Of a DNA stretch of 53,856 bases, positions 17,561-27,170 are shown one piece after another. The notes under the pieces are model-generated. The model made no database searches. It was not told the origin of the DNA and worked only from the letters and a program-made list of their open reading frames with translations. Source of the DNA: Prevotellaceae bacterium. GTDB lineage: Bacteria; Bacteroidota; Bacteroidia; Bacteroidales; UBA932. The stretch is from NCBI GenBank assembly GCA_031269545.1, contig JAISYZ010000204.1:1-53856 (forward strand), written 5' to 3'. The position numbers and the translations under genes were made by a program. The number at the start of each line of letters is the position of its first letter. Within the stretch, counting starts at the first letter, position 1.

Positions 17561-18751
17561 ATGGAAATGAATAAAATTATAACAATACTGTTAATCGCTG
17601 CCGTATTTATATCGTGCAGCGGACAGACAGGCACGGGCAGGGCAAAGACCGTCCGCGCCTACTCTCCCGACATGAACAACATGGAGATGTTAAGCATGTC
17701 GCAGTTGCCCGGATGGCAGTTACTTGCAGGAACGCAATGGACAGGTACGGCATATTGCAACAGCATAAAGGGAGTAAACGAACATCTGAACGCTTACTTC
17801 TTTATAGATGGCAATCGCAACTATTCGCAGACACAGTTCAATCGATCGGGTACAAGCGATGGCAAAACGGTTTATCTGAACCTTATGACGGCTGCCGATT
17901 ATCTCGATTACGTGTTTCGCCGTCAGTTTCCAAACATAAAAAATGCAAAGCGTGTCATGTTGAAGACTGTTGACCAGTATTCGGAAGACGAACGTCGCCA
18001 GCTCGAAGAGCAGCGCATGCAAATGTATAATACTATGGTTGACTATGCAAGAAACAATCCTGCCGCTACCACAGGCTTGCACATACACAAGCAGACCATT
18101 GACCGCGCTGCGGCAGAATACCGATGGCTGCAAAACGGCGACACTGTAATACATTTTATGGAAGTTATCATTCACGCCACATATCAGGATATTCGCAGCC
18201 AATACCTTAACACATCTACTGTTCTTTGGAATCAGCAGGCGTTGTGGTCGGCTACCGTGCCTGCAAAAAACCGCAAAAAGGCAGAAAAGGATATTGAACA
18301 GATGTTGCCTTCCATAAAATACAACGAGCAGTATATTGCAGATCTCAACAACATTGTGATGCAAGGCATACGGCACAACGAACAGGAATCGATGCGCATA
18401 AAGAACGAAATGGCGCAATTCGAAATACGTCATCAGCAAAACATGTCGCGACAGATTCAGGAAACGCATGAATATGTGATGAACTCGCGCCGCGAGGTGA
18501 ACGCCAGCCGTCAGGCATCGATGGAGCGTATAAATCAGGGATGGACGGATGTTATCAAAGGCGTTGATCGCTATGTGGGTACGGATGGCAAGGTTATGGA
18601 AGTGCCTGTAAGCATGGGCAGCAAGGTATGGCAAAGCGCCGAGGGCGGCACAATTTATACTTCCGACAGTTATCTGTTCAATCCTGTGGATTATGCTGTG
18701 GACAGAAACGGAAACATACAGGAATTTCGACAATTGCAACTGCTCAAATAA
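17561..18751 (+). CDS. Hypothetical lipoprotein
   Basis: Lipobox 'AAVFISCSGQTGTG'; long charged helical region; no family recognised. Confidence 0.75.
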   Translation: MEMNKIITILLIAAVFISCSGQTGTGRAKTVRAYSPDMNNMEMLSMSQLPGWQLLAGTQWTGTAYCNSIKGVNEHLNAYFFIDGNRNYSQTQFNRSGTSDGKTVYLNLMTAADYLDYVFRRQFPNIKNAKRVMLKTVDQYSEDERRQLEEQRMQMYNTMVDYARNNPAATTGLHIHKQTIDRAAAEYRWLQNGDTVIHFMEVIIHATYQDIRSQYLNTSTVLWNQQALWSATVPAKNRKKAEKDIEQMLPSIKYNEQYIADLNNIVMQGIRHNEQESMRIKNEMAQFEIRHQQNMSRQIQETHEYVMNSRREVNASRQASMERINQGWTDVIKGVDRYVGTDGKVMEVPVSMGSKVWQSAEGGTIYTSDSYLFNPVDYAVDRNGNIQEFRQLQLLK

Positions 18752-18902
18752 TTAATAATTAAGAGATAGACAGACAGATAATTTGATTAATGATAAAAAA
18801 ACCTCTGCCTGCCTTTGCGTAGAACTTTGCGACCTTCGCAGTAAAAAAATCAAACCGCAAAGAAAGAATGAACGATTAATAATTGACAATTAACAATGCA
18901 GG

Positions 18903-18985
18903 GTGTCATTCCGAGCGCAGTAAGGAATCGAAGCTCGGCGCAGCCAATCTGTTACAGATTTCTCGACAGGCTCGAAATGACGAAA
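18903..18985. repeat. Dispersed REP-like intergenic repeat, copy C
   Basis: 'gtcattccgagcgcagtaaggaatcgaagctcggcgcagccaatctgttacagatttctcgacaggctcgaaatgacg', related to copies A and B. Confidence 0.75.
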
Positions 18986-19065
18986 CAAACAAATAATAAT
19001 TTAATGATGATATGTACAATGCTAAATCAAGATGCTGAATACAAATATTTTTTATACTTTTGACA

Positions 19066-21981
19066 ATGAAATTAAAATTAACAATTATACTGTTTTTGAG
19101 TTGTGCGGCTCTGTCGGCGCAACCGCTCGTTACGTCCGAGTACAATTACCGGCGTTACGGCATTGCCGATGGACTGCCAACCGAAATAGTCGAATGTCTG
19201 TTTCAGGATTCGCGCGGCTTTATGTGGTTTGGTACCGAACACGGCTGCGTATGTTTCGATGGGCATACATTCAAAAAATATTTAACCGACAAGTCGCTGC
19301 CAATAAACAAAATTGAAGAAAACGAAAGCGGCGAGATAGTCATTTACGGCTATTATTTTATTTACATACTTGATGTCAAAACCGACAAATTGCGCATGAT
19401 ATTCAAAGACCGAAACCTGAATTATAATGTAAATCGGTCGCCCGGACTTCCTCGCGGTTACAGTGTCTATATGAAACGCGATACAAGAAAAAATTCGCTT
19501 TTCCGCTTACATGGCGATACGCTGGTCGAATTTTTCAACCATCCGCTAATTGATGAAATGGAATACGGTCAGAGCATATATTACGACATGGCATCACAAC
19601 TGTTTTATATTCCCACAGGCGACAGTAAGATACACATAACAGACACAGATGGTAACGAAAAGGCGGTGTTCGACAATATTTACGTATGCAGATTTGTTAA
19701 AACAAAAGACGAATTGCTGGCAGTCGGCTATGATGGAGTATGGAAAATAAACAAAGCAGGCGTTGACCAGAAATATAAGTTCGAGCAAGGAATCGACCGC
19801 TCTTCCATAAACAGCGATGAAGATTTGTTTGCTGTCGTTGATGCCGACGATAATCTGATTATCTACGATAACAGCGGAGTACGCTACTGTCGAAACGGCA
19901 AATTAGAAACAATTATAGACAATATCAATATTCCGCGTTCGTTGATGTTCGACCATGAAGGCAATCTGTGGTTCACTTCGCGACAGGGTATTTACAATTT
20001 CTTCAAACTTGATTTTGTTACCTACAAGGTAAACGCGCAAAATGCCGACATTGTCTATTCCATTGTTCCGATAGAAAACAGCAAGGTCTTTATGACTACC
20101 GGTAACGGTAAACTCATACTTTTCGATGATGGCAAATACGAAGAACTGCATTATCCGGCGCATCCCACATCAACTACGGAATTTTCATACCAGTCAATAC
20201 GTGTAGGCGATGCATTCTATTTTCCCACATATTCGGATATTCTGAAATATAAAAACGGAAAATTCAGTTGGCTCAACATAATACCCGAACAATATCATGT
20301 CGCATCGTGCATAATTAATGATAACGAATTTGCTGTTGGAGGCTATGGTAAACTTTTCATACTTGATAATGAAGGAAACAAAAAACGCGAGATTTCACAC
20401 GTAGATATACTACGTTCCACTATTTATACCGTAAAAGCCGACAATAAAAACCGACTGTGGATAGGTGGACACGACGGTATTTGCCGTATAAGCGAAACGG
20501 ATACCGCTTACTTCTTCGGCGAAAACACAATGAATGCCGAAGCATCGATAAAAGACCGCTCGGGACGAATATGGTTTAGTTGCGAAAGTCATATCTACTA
20601 CACCGATGGCGATACAATACGGCTGTTTATGGAGTTCCCGAATACCATAATCGCAAACATCTGCTATACGCAAAACAACCTGATTGTCATATCCGACAAT
20701 ACGGGAATACGCATAATAGACGCCGAAACGAAACGTTTTAAATCATTCGACTACAGCAACGGATATTCAGCAGGCGAGCCAAGCTGGAACACCATGTCAG
20801 AAGATTACAGCGGCAATATCTGGATGGGAACACAAAGCCCCAATGTGTTAAAATTTAATCCGTCGAAATTAATGCACCGAAACTATACGCCTCTGCTTTA
20901 TCTTACATCAGCCCAATATTCGGCAAACAATACAGATATGATGGAATTGGAAAACGGCTCTTCACTGAAACACAATCAGCGTAATTTCCGTTTTGCGTAC
21001 ACCGGACTTTGTTATTCAGACCCTCAAAGCGTACGTTATCGCTATCGCCTGACCGGCTTTCAGGACGAATGGTCGAAACCTTCACCCGAAAGCGAAGTAA
21101 CATTCAACAACCTGTTGCCCGGTCATTACGAGTTTCAGGTAATTGCCGATACCGGTACGCCCGATTCGGAAACCACTGTTATAACAAAAACTTTTACCAT
21201 TTTACCCGCATTTTGGCAAACCTTATGGTTTTATTCCTTATGCATCATATTCTTTATACTGATAATAGCATTTATTTCATACCGTTATATGGACAAACAG
21301 AACAAGAAAAAACTTGATGTACTCGAACGTCAAAAACAATTAAATAACCTGCAAATACAGTCAATACGTTTGCGCTCCATTCCCCATTTCAATGCCAATG
21401 TGCTGGCAGGAATAGAATATTACATTATGAACTTTTCGAAAGAAGAAGCCAACAAATATCTTTCGATGTATTCGGCGTTTACCAATATCACGCTCAACGA
21501 TGTTGACCGTCCCGCTCGCACGCTCGAACAGGAAATAGAATACGTAGAACTGTATCTGAATCTCGAAAAAATGCGTTTCGGCGATAATTTTGAGTTTAAT
21601 ATTGAGATGGATAAAGATGTTGACAGGCAAATAATGTTGCCCAATATGATTTTGCATACGCATAGCGAAAATGCAATCAAACACGGACTTCGCACTAAAA
21701 AAGACAAAGGACTTTTGAACGTGCGAATATTGTCGCTGCACAATACCGACGAGATTATTATCATAATAGAAGATAACGGAATAGGACGCGAAGAAGCAAA
21801 ACGCCTGCAAACACAGGGCAGCCAGCAGGGATTGAATATTCTGTCGCAGCAAATACAACTGTACAATCAGATGAACGATAAAAAAATAATACAGCGCATC
21901 ATCGACCTGTACGACAGCGACAACCGTCCGCTCGGCACACGCATAGAAATTATTGTTCCCAAAGGGTTTGATTATGAGTAA
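19066..21981 (+). CDS. Sensor histidine kinase: N-terminal beta-propeller, Y_Y_Y domain, TM helix, LytS-type His_kinase domain
   Basis: 'GIADGLPTEIVECLFQDSRGFMWFGTEHGCVCFDG' propeller, 'YRYRLTGFQDEWSKPSPESEVTFNNLLPGHYEFQV' Y_Y_Y, 'IRLRSIPHFNANVLAGIEYYI' His_kinase-like region, 'IIIEDNGIGREEA'. ATG at 19066. Confidence 0.92.
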   Translation: MKLKLTIILFLSCAALSAQPLVTSEYNYRRYGIADGLPTEIVECLFQDSRGFMWFGTEHGCVCFDGHTFKKYLTDKSLPINKIEENESGEIVIYGYYFIYILDVKTDKLRMIFKDRNLNYNVNRSPGLPRGYSVYMKRDTRKNSLFRLHGDTLVEFFNHPLIDEMEYGQSIYYDMASQLFYIPTGDSKIHITDTDGNEKAVFDNIYVCRFVKTKDELLAVGYDGVWKINKAGVDQKYKFEQGIDRSSINSDEDLFAVVDADDNLIIYDNSGVRYCRNGKLETIIDNINIPRSLMFDHEGNLWFTSRQGIYNFFKLDFVTYKVNAQNADIVYSIVPIENSKVFMTTGNGKLILFDDGKYEELHYPAHPTSTTEFSYQSIRVGDAFYFPTYSDILKYKNGKFSWLNIIPEQYHVASCIINDNEFAVGGYGKLFILDNEGNKKREISHVDILRSTIYTVKADNKNRLWIGGHDGICRISETDTAYFFGENTMNAEASIKDRSGRIWFSCESHIYYTDGDTIRLFMEFPNTIIANICYTQNNLIVISDNTGIRIIDAETKRFKSFDYSNGYSAGEPSWNTMSEDYSGNIWMGTQSPNVLKFNPSKLMHRNYTPLLYLTSAQYSANNTDMMELENGSSLKHNQRNFRFAYTGLCYSDPQSVRYRYRLTGFQDEWSKPSPESEVTFNNLLPGHYEFQVIADTGTPDSETTVITKTFTILPAFWQTLWFYSLCIIFFILIIAFISYRYMDKQNKKKLDVLERQKQLNNLQIQSIRLRSIPHFNANVLAGIEYYIMNFSKEEANKYLSMYSAFTNITLNDVDRPARTLEQEIEYVELYLNLEKMRFGDNFEFNIEMDKDVDRQIMLPNMILHTHSENAIKHGLRTKKDKGLLNVRILSLHNTDEIIIIIEDNGIGREEAKRLQTQGSQQGLNILSQQIQLYNQMNDKKIIQRIIDLYDSDNRPLGTRIEIIVPKGFDYE

Positions 21982-21998
21982 AAATAAATATAATAATA

Positions 21999-22733
21999 AT
22001 GAAAAAATACACAGCAGTAATAGTCGAAGATGAACGTTTGCCTTTGTTAAGTCTAATTCAAAAGTTGAACGAATATCATCCCGATATCGAAATTGCAGAT
22101 ACCTGCGGCGATGCCGATACCGCTCTTGAAAAAATATTGAAAATAAAACCCAAGTTGCTGTTTTTGGATATTCAGTTGCCGGGTAAAAACTCGTTATGGC
22201 TGGTAGAACAGTTAAACCTTGCGCTGAACATAATGCCTTACATAATTTTTACCACAGCATTCAATAAAACCAATTATCTTTTACGGGCAATAAAATATCA
22301 GGCAGTCGATTATCTGTTGAAACCTGTGAATATCGTAGAACTGGCAAAAGCCATAACAAAGATGAAAGAAATATCTGACAAAAATATTAATATTCCTGAA
22401 CGAAAATATTCATTTCACACATTCAATTCGACACTGGTAATATATGCATCGGAAATAGCGTATTGCGAAGCCGAAGGCAATTATTGCAAAATGTTTACAT
22501 CGAAACATGGCGAAGAAGCAATTTTTGAACGTTTGGGCGAAGTTGAAGCAAAATTGCTTCCATCTGGACTGTTTGTGCGGGCAGGAAGAGGTCATCTGAT
22601 AAACAAAAAAGCCATTTACAAGTTAGACATACGAAAACAAATATGCTACCTGAAAACAGACGTCGGTATGCTTTACGAAATAAATATGTCGTCGAGCGGT
22701 TTTGCAGCGCTAAAAGACGAATTGGATAAATAG
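21999..22733 (+). CDS. LytTR-family response regulator
   Basis: REC domain 'VIVEDERLPLLSL...LLFLDIQLPGKNSLWLVEQL' and LytTR domain 'IAYCEAEGNYCKMFTSKHGE'. Confidence 0.95.
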   Translation: MKKYTAVIVEDERLPLLSLIQKLNEYHPDIEIADTCGDADTALEKILKIKPKLLFLDIQLPGKNSLWLVEQLNLALNIMPYIIFTTAFNKTNYLLRAIKYQAVDYLLKPVNIVELAKAITKMKEISDKNINIPERKYSFHTFNSTLVIYASEIAYCEAEGNYCKMFTSKHGEEAIFERLGEVEAKLLPSGLFVRAGRGHLINKKAIYKLDIRKQICYLKTDVGMLYEINMSSSGFAALKDELDK

Positions 22734-22879
22734 CGGTTTTTTTGAGTCGCTACTTAAAAGAATACAAATTATTTATTATAAACAAGTTATAAATGCAAAT
22801 TACCGAATAAAAATACCGTGTTTTACATACATACAGGCTAAAAGTCGGCAAAACATGAACAGTTTTTTTTTCTTTGTGT

Positions 22880-23068
22880 TCGTCATTGCAAACTGCGAAG
22901 CAGGAAGCAACCGAAACCCGCAGGGTTCGGCGTAGCCAACCGCAGCGGAGCTCGGCGCAGCCAATCCAAAAAGCACGTCATTGCGAACGAAGTGAAGCAA
23001 TCCAGAATATTATTCATTGTTTATTTTTCTGGCTTGCTTCGTCGCTGCGCTCCTCGCAATGACGTGCT
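22880..23068. repeat. Composite REP-like repeat cluster with internal inverted copies
   Basis: GCACGTCATTGCGA...GAAGCAATCCAGA facing TCTGGCTTGCTTCG...TCGCAATGACGTGC. Confidence 0.8.
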
Positions 23069-23142
23069 GCTTGCTTTTATGTCAAAACAAAATTGACAGA
23101 AATAATGTCGTATTATTGCTGATTTTTTATTTTTAAGGAACG
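23050..23142. repeat. Long dispersed repeat, copy 1
   Basis: 'gctcctcgcaatgacgtgctgcttgcttttatgtcaaaacaaaattgacagaaataatgtcgtattattgctgattttttatttttaagga' nearly identical to 37653-37744. Confidence 0.85.
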
Positions 23143-23184
23143 ACTATTTAATCCTTTTGTTTGCGGTTTGATATTACGTTCTTT

Positions 23185-26073
23185 TCAAAAAGACACTGCC
23201 GTTATTAATCGAATTCCAATATTATTTTCCAAATTTGTTTTATAAAATCTTATTCCCAGCGTTACGGGATAAGGCATTCTAAACCAATATGCATCAAACA
23301 AAACATCCGTTCCAAATGAATAAATATTATCGTTTATATTTTTTGCATTTTTTGTTAGGGCAAAGTCGTAAAACAAATTTGCGCGTATGCGGGTAATGTA
23401 AGTCAATGCGCCTAAATTGACATCGGGATATGCAATCGGAAACGTGTAATCTGCCGAATACATATTAAGTTTCTGGCTTATCATGTTATTCGTTTCTCGC
23501 GGAAAATCATAGACAGAAGAATAAAAATATCTTTTGGCATTCTGTTTCTGATATAATGCAGATAATTGCAATCCGTGATTTACAAACAGTCCGGGAATAT
23601 ACGCCGTGATTTTTCCGCCGTAAATATTTCCAAAATTTTCTGTATCGAAAGGCGAATTTTTAAACTGAAAATTAAATATTAAACCCCATCTTGGAAAAAT
23701 ATCTGTTTTTGATAATCGTCTGTAAACATACGCACTGACACCGTATTCGGCAAGATTTGCTTTTCGCATCGACAAATGACTTGGCGCAAAATATTTTGAA
23801 TTGCTGACAGAAAATATAATGCTTGGAATAATTCCCCGCACATAACGTGAATTTGAAAAAACAAACGGAATATACGTTGTGGCTTCTATGTTAAATCTGT
23901 TTTCGTTTCCTTCGTACAATTTTCCTTCGTTTATCAAAAAATTTTTCCCGCCGCCGTAATGTCCTTCAATGCTTATAACGGGAAACCAGCCTGAATGTGT
24001 GAAACCTGCGTGTATTGCCGAATGATTGTTGCGATACGAATATGCCAATTGTGCAGTTGTGTTTCGTCCAAGCAGATTTTGAGAAATAATTGTTGTTCCC
24101 CAACTCAGTTTATCGTCTTCATCATCGCTGCTGTAAAACGAAGTAATTGTTTTTTCGGGATTTATTCCTGCATAAAAAGGCAGCCAGTTGCGTATGCGAA
24201 ATGAGTTTGTTGTTTTGCTGTACGGTTCAGGAGTGTATGTTTTTATATTTTTCAAATCGATGGTGTCAATTACAAAATTTTCCTGTGCGGCAATGGTTTC
24301 GGCAAGTTCAAATTTATAAGGCTGCGTCCAGTCGATATTGGTGTTTTCATCAAATGTAATTTTTTTTGTTGCAAGTTTCAGTCCGTTGCCGTAATATTCG
24401 GAATATATCAAATCGTTGTTTTTATTATGATTTGCGGCAATCGCCCCAAATTTTGAATTTGTCAAACGATGTATTTTTTTCGTTTTCGTTGATATTAAAT
24501 ATAAATTATCAACTCCATCAAAACCCGAATTGAAAATAATATATTCATCGTAAAAACAGATATTTTCAATACCTGTAAACGACTGCTCGATTAAAATATT
24601 CCATTTGCCGTTTGTAATATCCAGCGTTTGCAACGACATTCCATCATCCGAAAGTAAACTTGCCGCAATCATATTGCCTTGTTCGTTTATCGTAAGACTG
24701 ACAACTGTTGCATTTTTCGGCGTTTGCGTTTCATATATTTCGGCGAATTTGGTTTTATCTAAAATACAAATAAAATTTTTGTCATTTTTTGTATATTTTG
24801 CGGCTGCAAACACATTGGCGCTGTCGGCAAAAGCAAGCGTACGATAACGGGTTCGATTCAAAGCGGTTTTAATCTGTTTGGAATTTAAATCGTAAAATTT
24901 GACAGTATTACTGCTTTTGGCAGTCCAGCGAATATCCTGTATGGTTTCAATCCAATAGATTCTGTTGCCGGCGAAATAAATTTTATCCGCATAATATCCA
25001 ATATCGGCAAGATGTTTTTCATTTGCATTTTTGTCAATCGCAACAAGCGATGGAATATTTTTTAGATTATGTTTTACTGCAATAATATTTTCTTCGGCGA
25101 TAAAATAAGGATAAAGATATTTTGTATAATTTTTCGCATCGGCAGTAATATAATTTACGTTTTCGTCTGTCTGGCGGTTTTCTGCTTCCCACGATTTTTT
25201 AAGATATTCAAACGATTCGGTTTGAAGTTGCTTTAACGTGATATTTGTAATTTTTCTGAATCCGCGCCCAAAAAACGGAATTGATTTTGTTTGCGCACGA
25301 TCGAGAGTCTTTTCCCAGACGTCTGTACCGAAACGTTTGCGGGCATAAGAAGTTTGCACATATCCGTAAGCATAATCATTAGGAATGAAATTTTTGTATG
25401 ATCCCTGCAACCATTTGTCGTACGAGAAATTTTTATCCGAAAGCAGATATGCGCGATATTCGGCAAGGAAAAACGGCATCCGTCCGCGTCCCGATTTTGA
25501 CATCGATGTTTCTGAAAGAGTTGCATCGCCTTCAAAAAACCAGTTTGGAACAATTCCCGCCCAGGCAACCGAAGCATAATCGCCAAACAAATAACTTGCA
25601 AATTTCAAAACGCCTTTACTGTTGTATTTGCTTATTTGCACATAATGACGAAATTCATGCAAAGCAAGACTTTTTGACCATGGCGTAACATATAAATTGT
25701 TTATCGGCGCTGTCATAAAATCCATTTGACGCGGAGCAAAACTAACCCATGCATTTGAATTTAAATCTTTATTGTGCAAAACCAGCGGTATCGTTCGTTT
25801 ATAATAATAGTTGAGCGAGCGAGGAACATAATTATAAGCCTTTTCCAGAATATTTGCGTAATATTGAGCAGTAGAATCAATTTCGCGCGGATAAATAATT
25901 TTGAAATGATCTGTTTTTATCTGATTCCATTTTGTGGCAGGCGGTTCGTCGTAGTTTTGAGCAAATACAGAAATTGCTGCGAATATAAAATATGCAAAAC
26001 AGGCAAATCTTTTCAGTTTAACCGCCGATAAATTATTCTTTGCATTTTTAATATTTTTCACGTAAAGCGTCAT
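23185..26073 (-). CDS. Putative outer-membrane metallopeptidase-like protein (HExxH region, beta-propeller-like middle, C-terminal barrel)
   Basis: Signal sequence; 'KSLALHEFRHYVQISKY' HExxH; TolB-like repeats; barrel-like C-terminus ending 'ITAVSF'. Confidence 0.7.
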   Translation of the reverse strand: MTLYVKNIKNAKNNLSAVKLKRFACFAYFIFAAISVFAQNYDEPPATKWNQIKTDHFKIIYPREIDSTAQYYANILEKAYNYVPRSLNYYYKRTIPLVLHNKDLNSNAWVSFAPRQMDFMTAPINNLYVTPWSKSLALHEFRHYVQISKYNSKGVLKFASYLFGDYASVAWAGIVPNWFFEGDATLSETSMSKSGRGRMPFFLAEYRAYLLSDKNFSYDKWLQGSYKNFIPNDYAYGYVQTSYARKRFGTDVWEKTLDRAQTKSIPFFGRGFRKITNITLKQLQTESFEYLKKSWEAENRQTDENVNYITADAKNYTKYLYPYFIAEENIIAVKHNLKNIPSLVAIDKNANEKHLADIGYYADKIYFAGNRIYWIETIQDIRWTAKSSNTVKFYDLNSKQIKTALNRTRYRTLAFADSANVFAAAKYTKNDKNFICILDKTKFAEIYETQTPKNATVVSLTINEQGNMIAASLLSDDGMSLQTLDITNGKWNILIEQSFTGIENICFYDEYIIFNSGFDGVDNLYLISTKTKKIHRLTNSKFGAIAANHNKNNDLIYSEYYGNGLKLATKKITFDENTNIDWTQPYKFELAETIAAQENFVIDTIDLKNIKTYTPEPYSKTTNSFRIRNWLPFYAGINPEKTITSFYSSDDEDDKLSWGTTIISQNLLGRNTTAQLAYSYRNNHSAIHAGFTHSGWFPVISIEGHYGGGKNFLINEGKLYEGNENRFNIEATTYIPFVFSNSRYVRGIIPSIIFSVSNSKYFAPSHLSMRKANLAEYGVSAYVYRRLSKTDIFPRWGLIFNFQFKNSPFDTENFGNIYGGKITAYIPGLFVNHGLQLSALYQKQNAKRYFYSSVYDFPRETNNMISQKLNMYSADYTFPIAYPDVNLGALTYITRIRANLFYDFALTKNAKNINDNIYSFGTDVLFDAYWFRMPYPVTLGIRFYKTNLENNIGIRLITAVSF

Positions 26074-26084
26074 GGTTTTTGTAA

Positions 26085-26936
26085 TTATTTCACGGCTTTC
26101 AAGCTCAAATCCAGACTTTTTATTTGATGCGTAAGAGCGCCAACCGAAATAAAATCAACTCCACATTCGGCATAATCGCGCAAATTGGTTATTATTATTC
26201 CGCCCGATGATTCTGTTTGATATTTCCCATCAATCAGTTTCACGGCTTGGCGAGTTGTTTCGACATCAAAATTGTCAAGCATGATAATATTGATTCCGCC
26301 GATGTGCATTATTTGTTTTATATCGGCGATGCTGCGAACTTCTATTTCGATTTTCAGCGAGCGATTTGTATTTTTCAAATAATCCTGTGCTTTGATGATT
26401 GCTTTTTCAATGCCTCCTGCAAAATCGATATGATTATCTTTCAACATTATCATGTCAAACAGTCCTATTCTGTGATTTTCGCCGCCGCCGATTTTCACAG
26501 CCATTTTGTCGAGTATTCTCATCCCGGGCGTAGTTTTGCGAGTGTCGAGTATTTTTGTTTTCAAACCTTCGAGTTGTTTTACGTAAATTGACGTTTGAGT
26601 GGCAATTCCGCTCATGTGCTGCATTACATTAAGAACAAGCCGTTCCGATTGCAAAAGCGACTGTATTCGTCCTTCGACAAAAAAAGCAATATCGCCAAAT
26701 TTTATTTTATCGCCGTCGTACAATCTTTGTTCAACAATTTTTATGTTTTTGTCGATACGGTTAAAAATTTGTTTGGCAATTTCAATTCCTGCGATTATAC
26801 CATCCTGTTTAACAAGAAGTTTCATTTTGCCACAGGCATCAAATGGAATAGTCGATAACGATGAATGATCACCATCGCCAATGTCTTCTTTTATTAATAA
26901 CGAAATTAAATCGTCAATAAATTCCTGATATTTCAT
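26085..26936 (-). CDS. nadC: Carboxylating nicotinate-nucleotide diphosphorylase
   Basis: 'EDIGDGDHSS', 'LNVMQHMSGIAT', 'LDTRKTTPGMRILDKMAVKIGGGENHRIGLFDMIMLKDNHI'. Confidence 0.97.
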   Translation of the reverse strand: MKYQEFIDDLISLLIKEDIGDGDHSSLSTIPFDACGKMKLLVKQDGIIAGIEIAKQIFNRIDKNIKIVEQRLYDGDKIKFGDIAFFVEGRIQSLLQSERLVLNVMQHMSGIATQTSIYVKQLEGLKTKILDTRKTTPGMRILDKMAVKIGGGENHRIGLFDMIMLKDNHIDFAGGIEKAIIKAQDYLKNTNRSLKIEIEVRSIADIKQIMHIGGINIIMLDNFDVETTRQAVKLIDGKYQTESSGGIIITNLRDYAECGVDFISVGALTHQIKSLDLSLKAVK

Positions 26937-26973
26937 TTCTGTTCGATTTTATTTTGTTCTGTTTTCCAATCGT

Positions 26974-26981
26974 ACAAAGGT
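26974..26981 (-). promoter_or_regulatory. -7 element TACCTTTG for nadC
   Basis: Reverse complement of caaaggta, about 38 bp upstream of the nadC start. Confidence 0.55.
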
Positions 26982-27118
26982 ATGAATTTTAAGATAAAAT
27001 ATTAAAAAAACATGACAAAAAACAACAAAATGTGGAATGTGGTTCATTCGGGCTAACAGCGCCTCAAAAAAAGAATTAACCAATTAACCATTTTTTCATA
27101 TACTTTGGAATAAAATAT

Positions 27119-27126
27119 TACCTTTG
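27119..27126 (+). promoter_or_regulatory. -7 element TACCTTTG for the LysM gene
   Basis: TAnnTTTG match upstream of the start at 27171. Confidence 0.6.
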
Positions 27127-27170
27127 CAAGTTGAATAATTTATAAATAATAATTTGATTTTTTGTTAAAA

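Noticed and set aside
17720-18739. 339-aa minus-strand ORF
   Set aside because: Entirely antisense to the well-supported lipoprotein 17561-18751; Cys/His/Leu-rich composition typical of shadow ORFs.
22874-23062. ORF 'RHCERSEAIQ...LASSLRSSQ'
   Set aside because: Typical translation of REP-like repeats; no coding support.
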